Part shown: one piece after another, positions 42,871 to 51,297 of the stretch
Layout of the letters: every line of letters begins with the position of its first letter
Numbering within the stretch: the first letter of the stretch is position 1
NCBI RefSeq assembly: GCF_042677865.1
Contig: NZ_JBHUDD010000001.1
Coordinates: 17,919-81,918, forward strand
Reading direction: 5' to 3'
Length of the DNA: 64,000 nucleotides
Source: Lutimaribacter salitolerans
Lineage (GTDB): Bacteria; Pseudomonadota; Alphaproteobacteria; Rhodobacterales; Rhodobacteraceae
Translations under genes and position numbers: made by a program
Notes under the pieces: model-generated
Database searches by the model: none
What the model was told of the DNA's origin: nothing
The model's input: the letters and a program-made list of their open reading frames with translations, nothing else

Positions 42871-44499
42871 ATGTCCGACATCACCGTTTTCAGTGCCCGC
42901 AAAATCCTTACGATGGACCCCAACCGCCCGACCGCCACGCATGTCGCTGTCAGGGACGGGCACATTCTGGCGGTGGGCGACGCGACATGCGCCGATCAGT
43001 GGGGCGCGGTGACCCATGATGACAGCCTGTCGGATACGGTTCTGATGCCCGGGTTCGTCGAAGGCCACAGCCACATGGCCGAAACGGTGTTCTGGGAATG
43101 GGCCTATGCCGGGTATCACGACCGGGTGGACCCGGACGGGCGGCACTGGCGCGGCAAGACCGATATCGCCACGGTGATTGACGATCTGCGCGCGCATCTG
43201 GACACGCTTGAGGCCGATGCGCCGCTGATCGCCTGGGGGTTCGATCCGATCTTTCTGGATGCCGAGCGGCTGAACCGCACGCATCTGGACGCGATCAGCA
43301 AGACGCGCCCGGTGGTGGTCCTGTATTCCTCGGGGCATCTGATGTGCGTGAACTCGGCCGCGCTTGAGGCCGTGGGATATGACCGCCACAGCAATATCGA
43401 AGGCGTGATGCGCGGGGCCGATGGCGACCCCAACGGCGAGTTGCAGGAAATGGCGGCGATGTTCCCGGTCATGCGCCGGATGGGGATGGACACGCGCACG
43501 CGCTGCCACCAGCCCGGCCACGTGCGCGCCTTTGGCCGCATCTGCCAGCGCGCAGGCGTCACCACGGCGACCGATCTGTTCGCCATGCTGACCGAAGATA
43601 CCGCTGCCACGCTGGCCGCCACCACCGCCGAGCCGGGGTATCCGGTGCGCGTGATGCCTGCGATCTCGACCATCCACAGCACGCCCGAAGTGGTGCGCGC
43701 GCAGGTGGCATCAATGGCCGCGCTGAACCACGATTGCCTGCGCTTTGGTCCGGTCAAGCTGATGACCGACGGCTCGATCCAGGGCTTCAGCGCGCGGGTG
43801 AAATGGCCCGGCTATGTCGGTGGGCAGCCCAACGGCATCTGGAACATGGCCCCGGACGAGATTTTCGCCACCTGCAAGCTGATGCAGCAGGCGGGCATCC
43901 AGATGCACATCCACACCAACGGCGACGAGGCGAGCGAAGTGGTGCTGGACGCGCTGGAGGCCGCTGCGCGCGCCCACCCCTGGCCCGGCGCACGCCACGT
44001 GCTGCAACATGCGCAGATGATGGGCCCGGCGCTGTTTGCCCGCGCCGCCGAACTGGGCGTCTGCGTCAACCTCTTTGCCAACCACATCTGGTTCTTCGGC
44101 GATCAGCACGCGGCCCTGACCATCGGTGCCGACCGTGCGGCGCGGATGGACGGCTGCCGGGCGGCGCTGGATGCGGGGGTGCACATGGCGATCCACTCGG
44201 ATGCGCCGGTCACGCCCATGGGGCCGCTGTTCACCGCATGGTGCGCGGTCAACCGGCAAACCATGTCGGGCCGGACGCTGGGCGCGGCGCAGTGCATTTC
44301 GGTGGACGAGGCGCTGTATGCCATTACCATGGGGGCGGCGTATACGTTGAAGATGGATGGCGAAGTGGGCAGCATCACCGCAGGCAAACGCGCGGATTTC
44401 GCGGTTCTGGGCGACGACCCCACCGCCGTCGATCCGCTGACGCTGAAGGATGTCGCGGTTCTGGGCACGGTCATCGGTGGCCATACGAACCTGTTGTAA
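42871..44499 (+). CDS. YtcJ-like metal-dependent amidohydrolase, copy 1
   Basis: A 542-residue amidohydrolase_3 enzyme. Metal and active-site residues are visible: HxH in VEGHSHM, the Lys in VKLMTDGS that is usually carboxylated, His in MHIHTNGD, His in QHAQM and Asp in HSDAPVTP. It has the N-terminal and C-terminal beta-sandwich pieces of the superfamily (GKRADFAVLGDDP). No signal peptide. Members cleave C-N bonds in varied amides, formamides or cyclic ureas. It is the first of two tandem paralogues and starts at ATG 42871 (gggaga upstream). Confidence 0.9.
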   Translation: MSDITVFSARKILTMDPNRPTATHVAVRDGHILAVGDATCADQWGAVTHDDSLSDTVLMPGFVEGHSHMAETVFWEWAYAGYHDRVDPDGRHWRGKTDIATVIDDLRAHLDTLEADAPLIAWGFDPIFLDAERLNRTHLDAISKTRPVVVLYSSGHLMCVNSAALEAVGYDRHSNIEGVMRGADGDPNGELQEMAAMFPVMRRMGMDTRTRCHQPGHVRAFGRICQRAGVTTATDLFAMLTEDTAATLAATTAEPGYPVRVMPAISTIHSTPEVVRAQVASMAALNHDCLRFGPVKLMTDGSIQGFSARVKWPGYVGGQPNGIWNMAPDEIFATCKLMQQAGIQMHIHTNGDEASEVVLDALEAAARAHPWPGARHVLQHAQMMGPALFARAAELGVCVNLFANHIWFFGDQHAALTIGADRAARMDGCRAALDAGVHMAIHSDAPVTPMGPLFTAWCAVNRQTMSGRTLGAAQCISVDEALYAITMGAAYTLKMDGEVGSITAGKRADFAVLGDDPTAVDPLTLKDVAVLGTVIGGHTNLL

Positions 44500-44520
44500 C
44501 TTAGGGATAAAGGGGCTCTC

Positions 44521-46149
44521 ATGTCCGCCATAACCGTCTTTGCGGCGAAAAAGATCATCACCATGGATACCAACCGCCCCGAGGCCACGCATGTGGCCGT
44601 GCGCGACGGGCATATCCTGGCCGTGGGCGACGCGACCTGCGCGGATCAATGGGGCGACGTGACCCATGATGACAGCCTGTCCCACGCGGTGTTGATGCCC
44701 GGCCTTGTTGAAGGCCACGCGCATATGATGGCCGGGGCGATGTGGAACTATGCCTATGCCGGGTTTCACGACCGGATGGACCCCAAGGGCAAGTGGTGGC
44801 AGGGCAAGCCCGATCTGGCCACCGTGGTGCACGACCTGACCGAATATGGCAACGCGTTGCCAGAGGGCGAGCCGCTGTTGGGCTGGGGGCTGGACCCGAT
44901 CTTTTTCGAGGGCGAGCGGATCAGCCGCAAGCATCTGGATCAGGTCAGCCCCGACCGGCCCGTGGCGATCATGTTCTCGAACTTTCACCTGATGTGCGTG
45001 AATTCCAGGGCGCTGGAGCTGGCGGGCTATGACCGCACCACCAATGTCGAAGGCGTGGTCAAGGACGCACAGGGGGAACCGACGGGCGAGTTGCAGGAAA
45101 TGGCCGCCATGTTCCCGGTGATGCGCCGGGTCGGCATGGATTTTCGCGGGCTGACGCAAAAGCCCGAGACCATCCGCGCCTATGGCGAGGTCTGCATGCG
45201 CGCCGGCGTGACCACCTCGACCGACCTGTACGCGCAGATGGAGGATGACGATCTGGACACGTTGCTGGCGGTCACCTCGGACGAGGGGTTCACCGCCCGG
45301 CTGGTCAGCGTGATGGGCGTGGCGGGCACCGATCCCGCGCAATCGGCGGCACTGGCGCTGGAGATGCGCAAGCGGTCCACCGACAAGCTGCGGCTGGGGG
45401 CGGTCAAGCTGATGACCGACGGCGCGATTCAGGGCTGGACCGCGCGGGTGAAATGGCCCGGCTATGTCGGCGGGCAGCCCAACGGCATCTGGAACATGGC
45501 CCCGGCAGAGATACACCGCATGGTGGCCGAGATGCAGAAATCCGGCGTGCAGATGCACATCCACGTCAACGGCGACGAGGCCAGCGAGGTGGCCATCGAC
45601 GCGCTGGCCGCCGCCGCCCGCAGCCACCCCTGGCCCGGCGCGCGCCATGTGCTGCAACATTGCCAGTTGATGGGGCGCGACCAGTTCGAACGCTGTGTCG
45701 AGCTGGGCCTGTGCTGCAACATATTCTCGAACCACGTCTATTTCTTTGGCGACAAGCATGTCGAGCAGACCATCGGCGAGCAGCGCGCCCTGCGGATGGA
45801 TGCGGTGCGCAGCGCGCTGGATGTGGGCGTGCACGCGGCGATCCATTCGGATGCGCCGGTCACCCCGCTGGGGCCGCTGTTCACCGCATGGATTGCGGTC
45901 AACCGGCAGACCATGTCGGGCCGGGTGCTGGGGCAGGCGCAGTGCATCACCGTGCCCGAGGCGCTGCACGCGATCACCCTTGGCGCGGCCTATACGCTGA
46001 AAATGGATCACGAGGTCGGCAGCATCCAGACCGGCAAGCGGGCCGATTTCGCCATTCTGGGCGATGATCCACTGTCGGTCGATCCGGTCACGCTCAAGGA
46101 TGTGCCGGTGCTGGGTACTGTGCTGGGCGGGCGGGTCAACCTGGCATGA
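44521..46149 (+). CDS. YtcJ-like metal-dependent amidohydrolase, copy 2
   Basis: A 542-residue paralogue of the preceding gene, clearly homologous along its whole length (for example VRDGHILAVGDATCADQWG in both). The metal residues are conserved: VEGHAHM, VKLMTDGA, MHIHVNGD, QHCQL, HSDAPVTP. Differences cluster in the region after about residue 210, where substrate specificity probably lies (FDFRGLTQKPET-like versus TRTRCHQPGH). It overlaps the COG0523 gene by ATGA. The pair looks like an old duplication with diverged substrates rather than a recent copy. Confidence 0.9.
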   Translation: MSAITVFAAKKIITMDTNRPEATHVAVRDGHILAVGDATCADQWGDVTHDDSLSHAVLMPGLVEGHAHMMAGAMWNYAYAGFHDRMDPKGKWWQGKPDLATVVHDLTEYGNALPEGEPLLGWGLDPIFFEGERISRKHLDQVSPDRPVAIMFSNFHLMCVNSRALELAGYDRTTNVEGVVKDAQGEPTGELQEMAAMFPVMRRVGMDFRGLTQKPETIRAYGEVCMRAGVTTSTDLYAQMEDDDLDTLLAVTSDEGFTARLVSVMGVAGTDPAQSAALALEMRKRSTDKLRLGAVKLMTDGAIQGWTARVKWPGYVGGQPNGIWNMAPAEIHRMVAEMQKSGVQMHIHVNGDEASEVAIDALAAAARSHPWPGARHVLQHCQLMGRDQFERCVELGLCCNIFSNHVYFFGDKHVEQTIGEQRALRMDAVRSALDVGVHAAIHSDAPVTPLGPLFTAWIAVNRQTMSGRVLGQAQCITVPEALHAITLGAAYTLKMDHEVGSIQTGKRADFAILGDDPLSVDPVTLKDVPVLGTVLGGRVNLA

Positions 46150-47030
46150 CGCTGCCACGCCTGCCTTTGACGGTGATCGGCGGCTATCTGGGCGCCGGCA
46201 AGACCACGCTGCTGAACCGCCTGCTGTCCGAGCATCACGGGCTGCGCATCATGGTGATGGTCAACGATTTCGGAGCCATCAACATCGATGCCAGCCTGAT
46301 CGAGCGGGCCGAGGGCGACACCATCAGCCTGACCAACGGCTGCGTGTGCTGCACGATGGGGGCTGATCTGTTCATGGCGCTGGGCGATGCGCTGGACCGG
46401 CGTCCGCGCCCGGATCATCTGGTGATCGAGGCGTCGGGCATCGCCGATCCGGCCAAGATCGCCATGGCCGCAAGGGCCGAGCCCGAGATGGCCTATGGGG
46501 GCATCGCGGTTGTGGTCGATGCGCTGAACTGGCCCGCGCTGGCCGATGATGCGCAGATCGGGCCGCAGATCCGCGGTCAGGTGGCGGTGGCCGATCTGGT
46601 GCTTGTGTCCAAGGCGGCGGATGGCCTGCCGGGCGGGTTGGCGGCACGGCTGGCGGCGCTGTCGCCCGCCCCGTTGGTCGATCTGGCGCAGGCGGGCACG
46701 GTGGCGCCGCTGCTGACCGGCATGACGCCGGGCGACGCGCGCGCGGTAAACCCGGCGCATCCCGGTTATGTCGGCTGGGCGCACGAGGGCGAGGAGATGC
46801 TGGATCGTGCCGCGCTGGAGGCGCTCTTGGCGCGCAGGCCCGATGGGCTCTATCGCATCAAGGGCAAGGTGCTGACACCCGGTGGCGGCGCGCATGAGGT
46901 GCATGTGGTGGGGGCCACGCAGGACATCAAGCCTGCGCAGGCGGATCGCACGACGCTTGTGGCAATCGGGCTGGAAGGGCGGGTGGACCGTGACGCCATT
47001 GCGCGGTGGTGGTCTGCGCGGTCAGGCTGA
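46146..47030 (+). CDS. COG0523 (CobW/P47K) metal-chaperone GTPase
   Basis: A 294-residue G3E-family GTPase. GGYLGAGKTT (12-21) is the P-loop, GCVCCT gives the metal-binding CxCC motif (66-69), and EASGIADP follows. The C-terminal CobW_C part is short (RIKGKVLTPGG). COG0523 proteins deliver zinc, cobalt or other metals to enzymes. Its start overlaps the stop of amidohydrolase copy 2, so the two proteins are made together; loading metal into the amidohydrolases is the natural reading. Confidence 0.92.
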   Translation: MTLPRLPLTVIGGYLGAGKTTLLNRLLSEHHGLRIMVMVNDFGAINIDASLIERAEGDTISLTNGCVCCTMGADLFMALGDALDRRPRPDHLVIEASGIADPAKIAMAARAEPEMAYGGIAVVVDALNWPALADDAQIGPQIRGQVAVADLVLVSKAADGLPGGLAARLAALSPAPLVDLAQAGTVAPLLTGMTPGDARAVNPAHPGYVGWAHEGEEMLDRAALEALLARRPDGLYRIKGKVLTPGGGAHEVHVVGATQDIKPAQADRTTLVAIGLEGRVDRDAIARWWSARSG

Positions 47031-47041
47031 ACCCCGGATGA

Positions 47042-47422
47042 TCAGCAGGCGGGTTTGCCGTCGGGCTGATCGGAAGGGGCGCAGAACAAGCGGTACAGCA
47101 GGCCGATCACCTCGGACGTGTTTTCATCGGCGAGGCTGTAATAGATCGTCTTGCCTTCACGGCGGGTGGTCACAAGACCCTCTTCGCGCAGGCGGGCCAG
47201 CATCTGGCTGACGGCGGCCTGCCGGATCTCAAGCAGGTCTTCCAGCTCGCCCACCGATTTCTCGCCCGAGCCGAGATGGCACAGGATCATCAATCGGCCC
47301 TCATGCGCCAGTGTCTTGAGATAGGCCGCCGCCGCCTGCGCGTTGCGCGCCATTTCCGAGGGCGGGGCCGGGGGGGCCTGAGTGTTCAAAGCGTCATCAA
47401 CCCGATCAGTTTGTATATTCAT
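47042..47422 (-). CDS. ArsR-family regulator with a BigR/SqrR-like cysteine pair
   Basis: A 126-residue winged-helix repressor: LKTLAHEGRLMILCHLGSGEKSVGELEDLLEIRQAAVSQMLARLREEGLVTTRREGKTIYYSLAD. Cys48 (MILCHL) and Cys114 (LYRLFC) are 66 residues apart, as in the persulfide sensors SqrR and HlyU, and sit in equivalent helices. A third Cys is the last residue. It lies just after the enolase-superfamily gene on the same strand. No sulfide-oxidation genes are in the window. Confidence 0.88.
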   Translation of the reverse strand: MNIQTDRVDDALNTQAPPAPPSEMARNAQAAAAYLKTLAHEGRLMILCHLGSGEKSVGELEDLLEIRQAAVSQMLARLREEGLVTTRREGKTIYYSLADENTSEVIGLLYRLFCAPSDQPDGKPAC

Positions 47423-47425
47423 ACC

Positions 47426-47451
47426 ATAATCCCCATGGGATGGGCATATTA
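47426..47451. promoter_or_regulatory. Imperfect palindrome upstream of the ArsR gene
   Basis: The minus-strand bases aatatgcccat-ccc-atggggattat form an imperfect inverted repeat (8 of 11 pairs) just before the ArsR start codon. This is the usual place for an autoregulatory operator. Confidence 0.35.
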
Positions 47452-48681
47452 CCGGTCTGCAGCCGGTGCGCCACCCTCAAAATGGTTGCCTTTTGCGTAA
47501 TCGCAAGGCTCTTGCCGCATTTCGAGGTGCAGGCCGGTGCCGGTATAGGGGTGTGCGCGGGCCAGATCCTCGTCGACCTCGATGCCCAGACCGGGGGTGT
47601 CGGACAGGGAAATGAACCCTTCCTCGGCCCGGATCGTGCCCTTGATCAGCGCGTCGTGGAACGGGCTTTCGATGGTTTCGGCCATCAGGATGTTGGGGAT
47701 AGAGGTGGCCAGATGCAGGTTGGCGGCCCACTCGATCGGACCGGCATACAGATGCGGGGCCATCTGCGCGCCGAACGCCTCGGCCATGGCGGCGAGCTTC
47801 TTCATCTCCCATATGCCGCCCGCACGGCCAAGGGCGGGTTGCAGGATCTCGGCCCCGCCAGTGCGCAGCAGCATGGCGAACTCGGCCTTGGTGGTCATCC
47901 GCTCGCCGGTGGCGACGGGAATGCGCACGGCCTGTGCGACGCGGGCGAAATCCAGCAGGTTGTCGGGCGGAATGGGCTCTTCGAACCACAGCGGGCTGTA
48001 GGGTTCCAGCGCCTGACCCAGCCGGATCGCGCCTGCCGGGGTGAACTGCCCATGGGTGCCGAACAGCAGGTCGGCGCGGTCGCCCACCACCTCGCGGATG
48101 GCCTTGCAAAAGGCGACCGAGCGGGAGATGTCGGACATCGCGGGCATATGCCCGCCGCGCATGGTGTAGGGGCCTGCGGGGTCGAATTTCACCGCCGTCC
48201 AGCCGCGCGCGACGTAATCGTCGGCGGTCTCGGCATTCATTTCGGGCGAAACCCAGAATTCGGTCATGTCGTGGTGGGGCAGGGGGTAGAGATAGGTATA
48301 GGCGCGGACACGGTCGTTCATCCGCCCGCCCAGCAGCGCATAGACCGGCCGCTCGCGGTGCTTGCCCAGAATATCCCAGCAGGCGATCTCGAGTCCCGAA
48401 AACGCACCCATCACGGTCAGGTCGGGGCGCTGGGTGAAGCCGCTGGAATAGGCGCGGCGGAACATCAATTCGATGTTTTCGGGGTTTTCACCGGCCATGT
48501 GGCGGCTGAACACGTCGGTGATGACGTGTTTCATCGCCTCGGGGCCGACCGAGGCGGCATAGACCTCGCCCCAGCCGGTGATGCCGGTGTCGGTGGTCAG
48601 CTTGACCAGGATCCAGTAGCGCCCGCCCCAGCCCGGTGCGGGCGGCGATGTCACGATGATGTCGAGATCGGTCAGTTTCAT
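47449..48681 (-). CDS. Mandelate racemase/muconate-lactonizing family enzyme (enolase superfamily)
   Basis: A 410-residue enolase-superfamily protein, probably a sugar-acid dehydratase or racemase. The capping domain is followed by a barrel with VKFDPAG (catalytic Lys region), FGTHGQF (207-213), WFEEPIPPDN with Glu234 and VATGERMTT with Glu260, then QPALGRAGGIWEMKKLA and PHLYAGPIEW. At the first metal-ligand position, normally Asp (D-x-H-G), it has Gly208, with His210 kept. Substrate unknown. It precedes the ArsR gene and follows the alcohol dehydrogenase in the same direction. Confidence 0.85.
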   Translation of the reverse strand: MKLTDLDIIVTSPPAPGWGGRYWILVKLTTDTGITGWGEVYAASVGPEAMKHVITDVFSRHMAGENPENIELMFRRAYSSGFTQRPDLTVMGAFSGLEIACWDILGKHRERPVYALLGGRMNDRVRAYTYLYPLPHHDMTEFWVSPEMNAETADDYVARGWTAVKFDPAGPYTMRGGHMPAMSDISRSVAFCKAIREVVGDRADLLFGTHGQFTPAGAIRLGQALEPYSPLWFEEPIPPDNLLDFARVAQAVRIPVATGERMTTKAEFAMLLRTGGAEILQPALGRAGGIWEMKKLAAMAEAFGAQMAPHLYAGPIEWAANLHLATSIPNILMAETIESPFHDALIKGTIRAEEGFISLSDTPGLGIEVDEDLARAHPYTGTGLHLEMRQEPCDYAKGNHFEGGAPAADR

Positions 48682-48708
48682 CGGCGTGGTCCTTGGTCAG
48701 AGGGGTTT

Positions 48709-48785
48709 CGGACCGGCATTGCCGGTCCGACGAGGTGGGGGGCGCTGCCCCCCACACCCCCCGGGATATTTGCAGAGAGAGGAAA
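48709..48785 (+). repeat. Hairpin-type intergenic repeat (family 2), plus strand
   Basis: A hairpin around tcggaccgg/ccggtccga is followed by the perfect stem tggggggc-gct-gcccccca (48736-48754), then caccccccgggatatttgca and gagagaggaa. The last part matches the minus-strand copy at 38951. It lies between the ADH and the enolase-superfamily gene. Confidence 0.7.
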
Positions 48786-48815
48786 CCAGGGGGCTTTGCG
48801 GATATGCGGGCCGGT

Positions 48816-49901
48816 TCAGCGCTTGAAGGTGATCACGTTGCGGCGGGCGGCCCCGGTCAGGGTGTCGGCGATCGCCTCGTTGATCTGGTCAAGCTCCCAG
48901 CGGCCCGAGATCAGCTCGTCCAGTTTCAGGCGGCCCTGCTGATACAGATCGACGATCCAGGGGATGTCGCGCTTGATCACAATGTCGCCCATCTTCGAGC
49001 CGATCATGCCCTGGCCCGCATCGGCCATGATGATGGGGGAATAACTGGCGGTCTGGTCCAGATGCGGCATGCCGACCATCACCACGTTGCCGCCATTGGC
49101 GATGTAGCGCGGGGCCTTGTCATAGACCGCCGCGGCCCCCACGGTCACCAGCACGGCATCGGCCCCCCGGCCCAGCAGCTTCTTGACCTCGGACCACGGT
49201 TTGCCGGTGCCCAGAACGCCGTCGGTCGCGCCGAATTCGCGGGCGATGTCCAGTTTCTCCTCGCTCATGTCCACGGCAACGACGCGGCGCGCACCTGCCA
49301 GCCGCGCGCCCTGAATGGCGTTCAGGCCGACGCCACCTGCGCCGATCACCACCACGTCCTGACCGGGGCGCACATCGGCGGCGATGACGGCGGCGCCCAG
49401 CCCGGTGATCACCCCGCAGGAGATCAGCGAGGCGACATCCTTGGGCATGTCGCCCGGGATCACCGCGACCTGGGACTGATCGACCACCACCTTTTCGGCA
49501 AAGGCGGCGATGGCCAGCCCGTGGTCGATCGGTTGACCGTCGAGCGTGGAAAGCGGCCCCTTGCTGCGGTCATAGGGGGTTTCGCAGATCGTGGGCTTGC
49601 CCGAGCCGCAGGACCGGCAATGCCCGCAGGCGCGGATCAGCGTGGCGCAGACGCTGTCGCCCACACTGATGCCCTGCACGCCCGCGCCCACGGCGGTGAC
49701 GGTTCCGGCGGCCTCGTGGCCATACACTGCGGGCAGCGTGCCGCCGAACCCGCCCTGCCAGAAGGAAATGTCGGAATGGCAGATCGCGACCGCGTCCAGC
49801 TTCACCTCGACCTCGCCTATCGCGGGGGCGCGCAGGTCGATATCCTCGATCACCAGCGGGGCGTTGAATTCATGGCACACGGCGGCCTTGATGGTGGGCA
49901 T
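48816..49901 (-). CDS. Zinc-dependent alcohol dehydrogenase (class III-like MDR)
   Basis: A 361-residue medium-chain dehydrogenase. Catalytic zinc residues appear in AICHSDIS (Cys) and GHEAAGTV (His-Glu); the structural zinc lobe CGHCRSCGSGKPTIC has four Cys. The Rossmann motif is VVVIGAGGVGLNAIQGARLAG. It resembles S-(hydroxymethyl)glutathione/benzyl alcohol dehydrogenases in layout; the actual alcohol is unknown. It is followed by the enolase-superfamily gene on the same strand. Confidence 0.92.
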   Translation of the reverse strand: MPTIKAAVCHEFNAPLVIEDIDLRAPAIGEVEVKLDAVAICHSDISFWQGGFGGTLPAVYGHEAAGTVTAVGAGVQGISVGDSVCATLIRACGHCRSCGSGKPTICETPYDRSKGPLSTLDGQPIDHGLAIAAFAEKVVVDQSQVAVIPGDMPKDVASLISCGVITGLGAAVIAADVRPGQDVVVIGAGGVGLNAIQGARLAGARRVVAVDMSEEKLDIAREFGATDGVLGTGKPWSEVKKLLGRGADAVLVTVGAAAVYDKAPRYIANGGNVVMVGMPHLDQTASYSPIIMADAGQGMIGSKMGDIVIKRDIPWIVDLYQQGRLKLDELISGRWELDQINEAIADTLTGAARRNVITFKR

Positions 49902-49991
49902 GTGGTCTCTCTCCCTCGGGTCAGATTTGGGCGGAGCCTGCCTTGGCCGTGCCGCCCATGCAAGGCGAAATATCCGCCCGCATGGCGGAAC

Positions 49992-51194
49992 TCAGACGGT
50001 TTGCGGCGCGATGCGGGCGCGGAACAGGACAAGGCTGATCGCCATCAGCAGCGCGGCCAGCAGGAACGGCGCGCCGGGCAGGTAGGGGCTGGCCCCCGGT
50101 CCGGTGAAGGCGGCAAAGATCTGCGTCATCACCACCGGGGCCATGATCATCGCGACCGAGGTGACCGAGGCCAGCACGCCCTGCAATTCGCCCTGCGCGT
50201 TGTCGGGTGTCAGGCGCGACATGATCCCCTGTAGCGCGGGCATGCCGATCGCCCCGACGGCGGTGACCGGGATCAGGAACAGCACGGCGGTGCCCGAGGT
50301 GATCAGGCCAAGGATCACAAGGCTGACCACCTCGATCGCAAGGCCGAAGATCACCGTGCGGCGTTCGCCCATCGCGCGGATCGCGGGGCGCACCAGCACG
50401 CCCTGCACGACGGCGATGGACACGCCGTAAACTGCCAGGCTGATCCCGACCAGACCGGGGGACCAGCCGAAGCGTTCGACCGTGAAATAGGCCCAGATCG
50501 CGGGATAGACCATGGTGGCGACCTGAAAGAAGAAGAACACCCAAAGCAGTGTCGTCAGATCGGGCAGGCGGCCCACCGCGCGGAACGCCCCGAACGGATT
50601 GGCGCGGCGCATGGCAAAGGGGCGGCGGGTGGCGTCGGTGACGGTTTCGCGCAGGACGACCCAGCCGAAGGCAGTGTTGGCCAGCGACAGCGCGGCTGCG
50701 GCATAGAACGGCGCGCGGGTGCCGTATTCGGCCAGCAGCCCGCCCAGCATCGGGCCAAAGACAAAGCCCACGCCAAAGCCCGCGCCAATCAGGCCGAAGT
50801 TGCGCGCCTTTTCCGCCGGGGTCGAGATATCGGCCATGTAGGCGGTGGCGGTGGCATTGGTGGCCGCCGTGATCCCGCCAAAGATGCGCCCGGCCAGCAG
50901 CAGCCAGATCGAGCCGGCCAGCGCCATCACGATGTAGTCCAGCGCCATTGCCAGCAGCGAGATCAGGATGACCGGCCGCCGCCCGAAGGCATCCGACAGG
51001 TTGCCCACAAGGGGCGAGAACAGGAACTGCATCACCGCAAAGCTGGCCGACAGGATGCCGCCCCAGATCGCCGCGTTCGAGATGTCGCCGCCAGTCACCT
51101 CGCGGATCAGGTCGGGCATCACCGGCAGGATCAGGCCGATCCCCATGGCATTCAGAACGACGGTCAGCAGGATGAACAGGACGGGCAGGGGCAT
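49992..51194 (-). CDS. TetA-like MFS transporter (12 TM, drug:H+ antiporter family 1)
   Basis: A 400-residue major facilitator with about twelve hydrophobic segments. The N-terminal NAMGIGLILPVMPDLIREV and motif A GNLSDAFGRRPVIL are characteristic of the TetA/TCR group, as is GLIGAGFGVGFVFGPMLGG (motif C, typical of antiporters). It should export a small molecule in exchange for protons. It lies between the ADH and Stf0 genes on the same strand, 90 and 103 bases from each. Confidence 0.9.
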   Translation of the reverse strand: MPLPVLFILLTVVLNAMGIGLILPVMPDLIREVTGGDISNAAIWGGILSASFAVMQFLFSPLVGNLSDAFGRRPVILISLLAMALDYIVMALAGSIWLLLAGRIFGGITAATNATATAYMADISTPAEKARNFGLIGAGFGVGFVFGPMLGGLLAEYGTRAPFYAAAALSLANTAFGWVVLRETVTDATRRPFAMRRANPFGAFRAVGRLPDLTTLLWVFFFFQVATMVYPAIWAYFTVERFGWSPGLVGISLAVYGVSIAVVQGVLVRPAIRAMGERRTVIFGLAIEVVSLVILGLITSGTAVLFLIPVTAVGAIGMPALQGIMSRLTPDNAQGELQGVLASVTSVAMIMAPVVMTQIFAAFTGPGASPYLPGAPFLLAALLMAISLVLFRARIAPQTV

Positions 51195-51297
51195 GGGCGG
51201 CCTTTGATCGGTTTGCCGGACGATAGGCCGGGCGCGCGCAAAGGGAAAGCGGTGACGTCAGGTGGGCCGGATTGCCCACCCTGCCTGTCGGGTTTCG

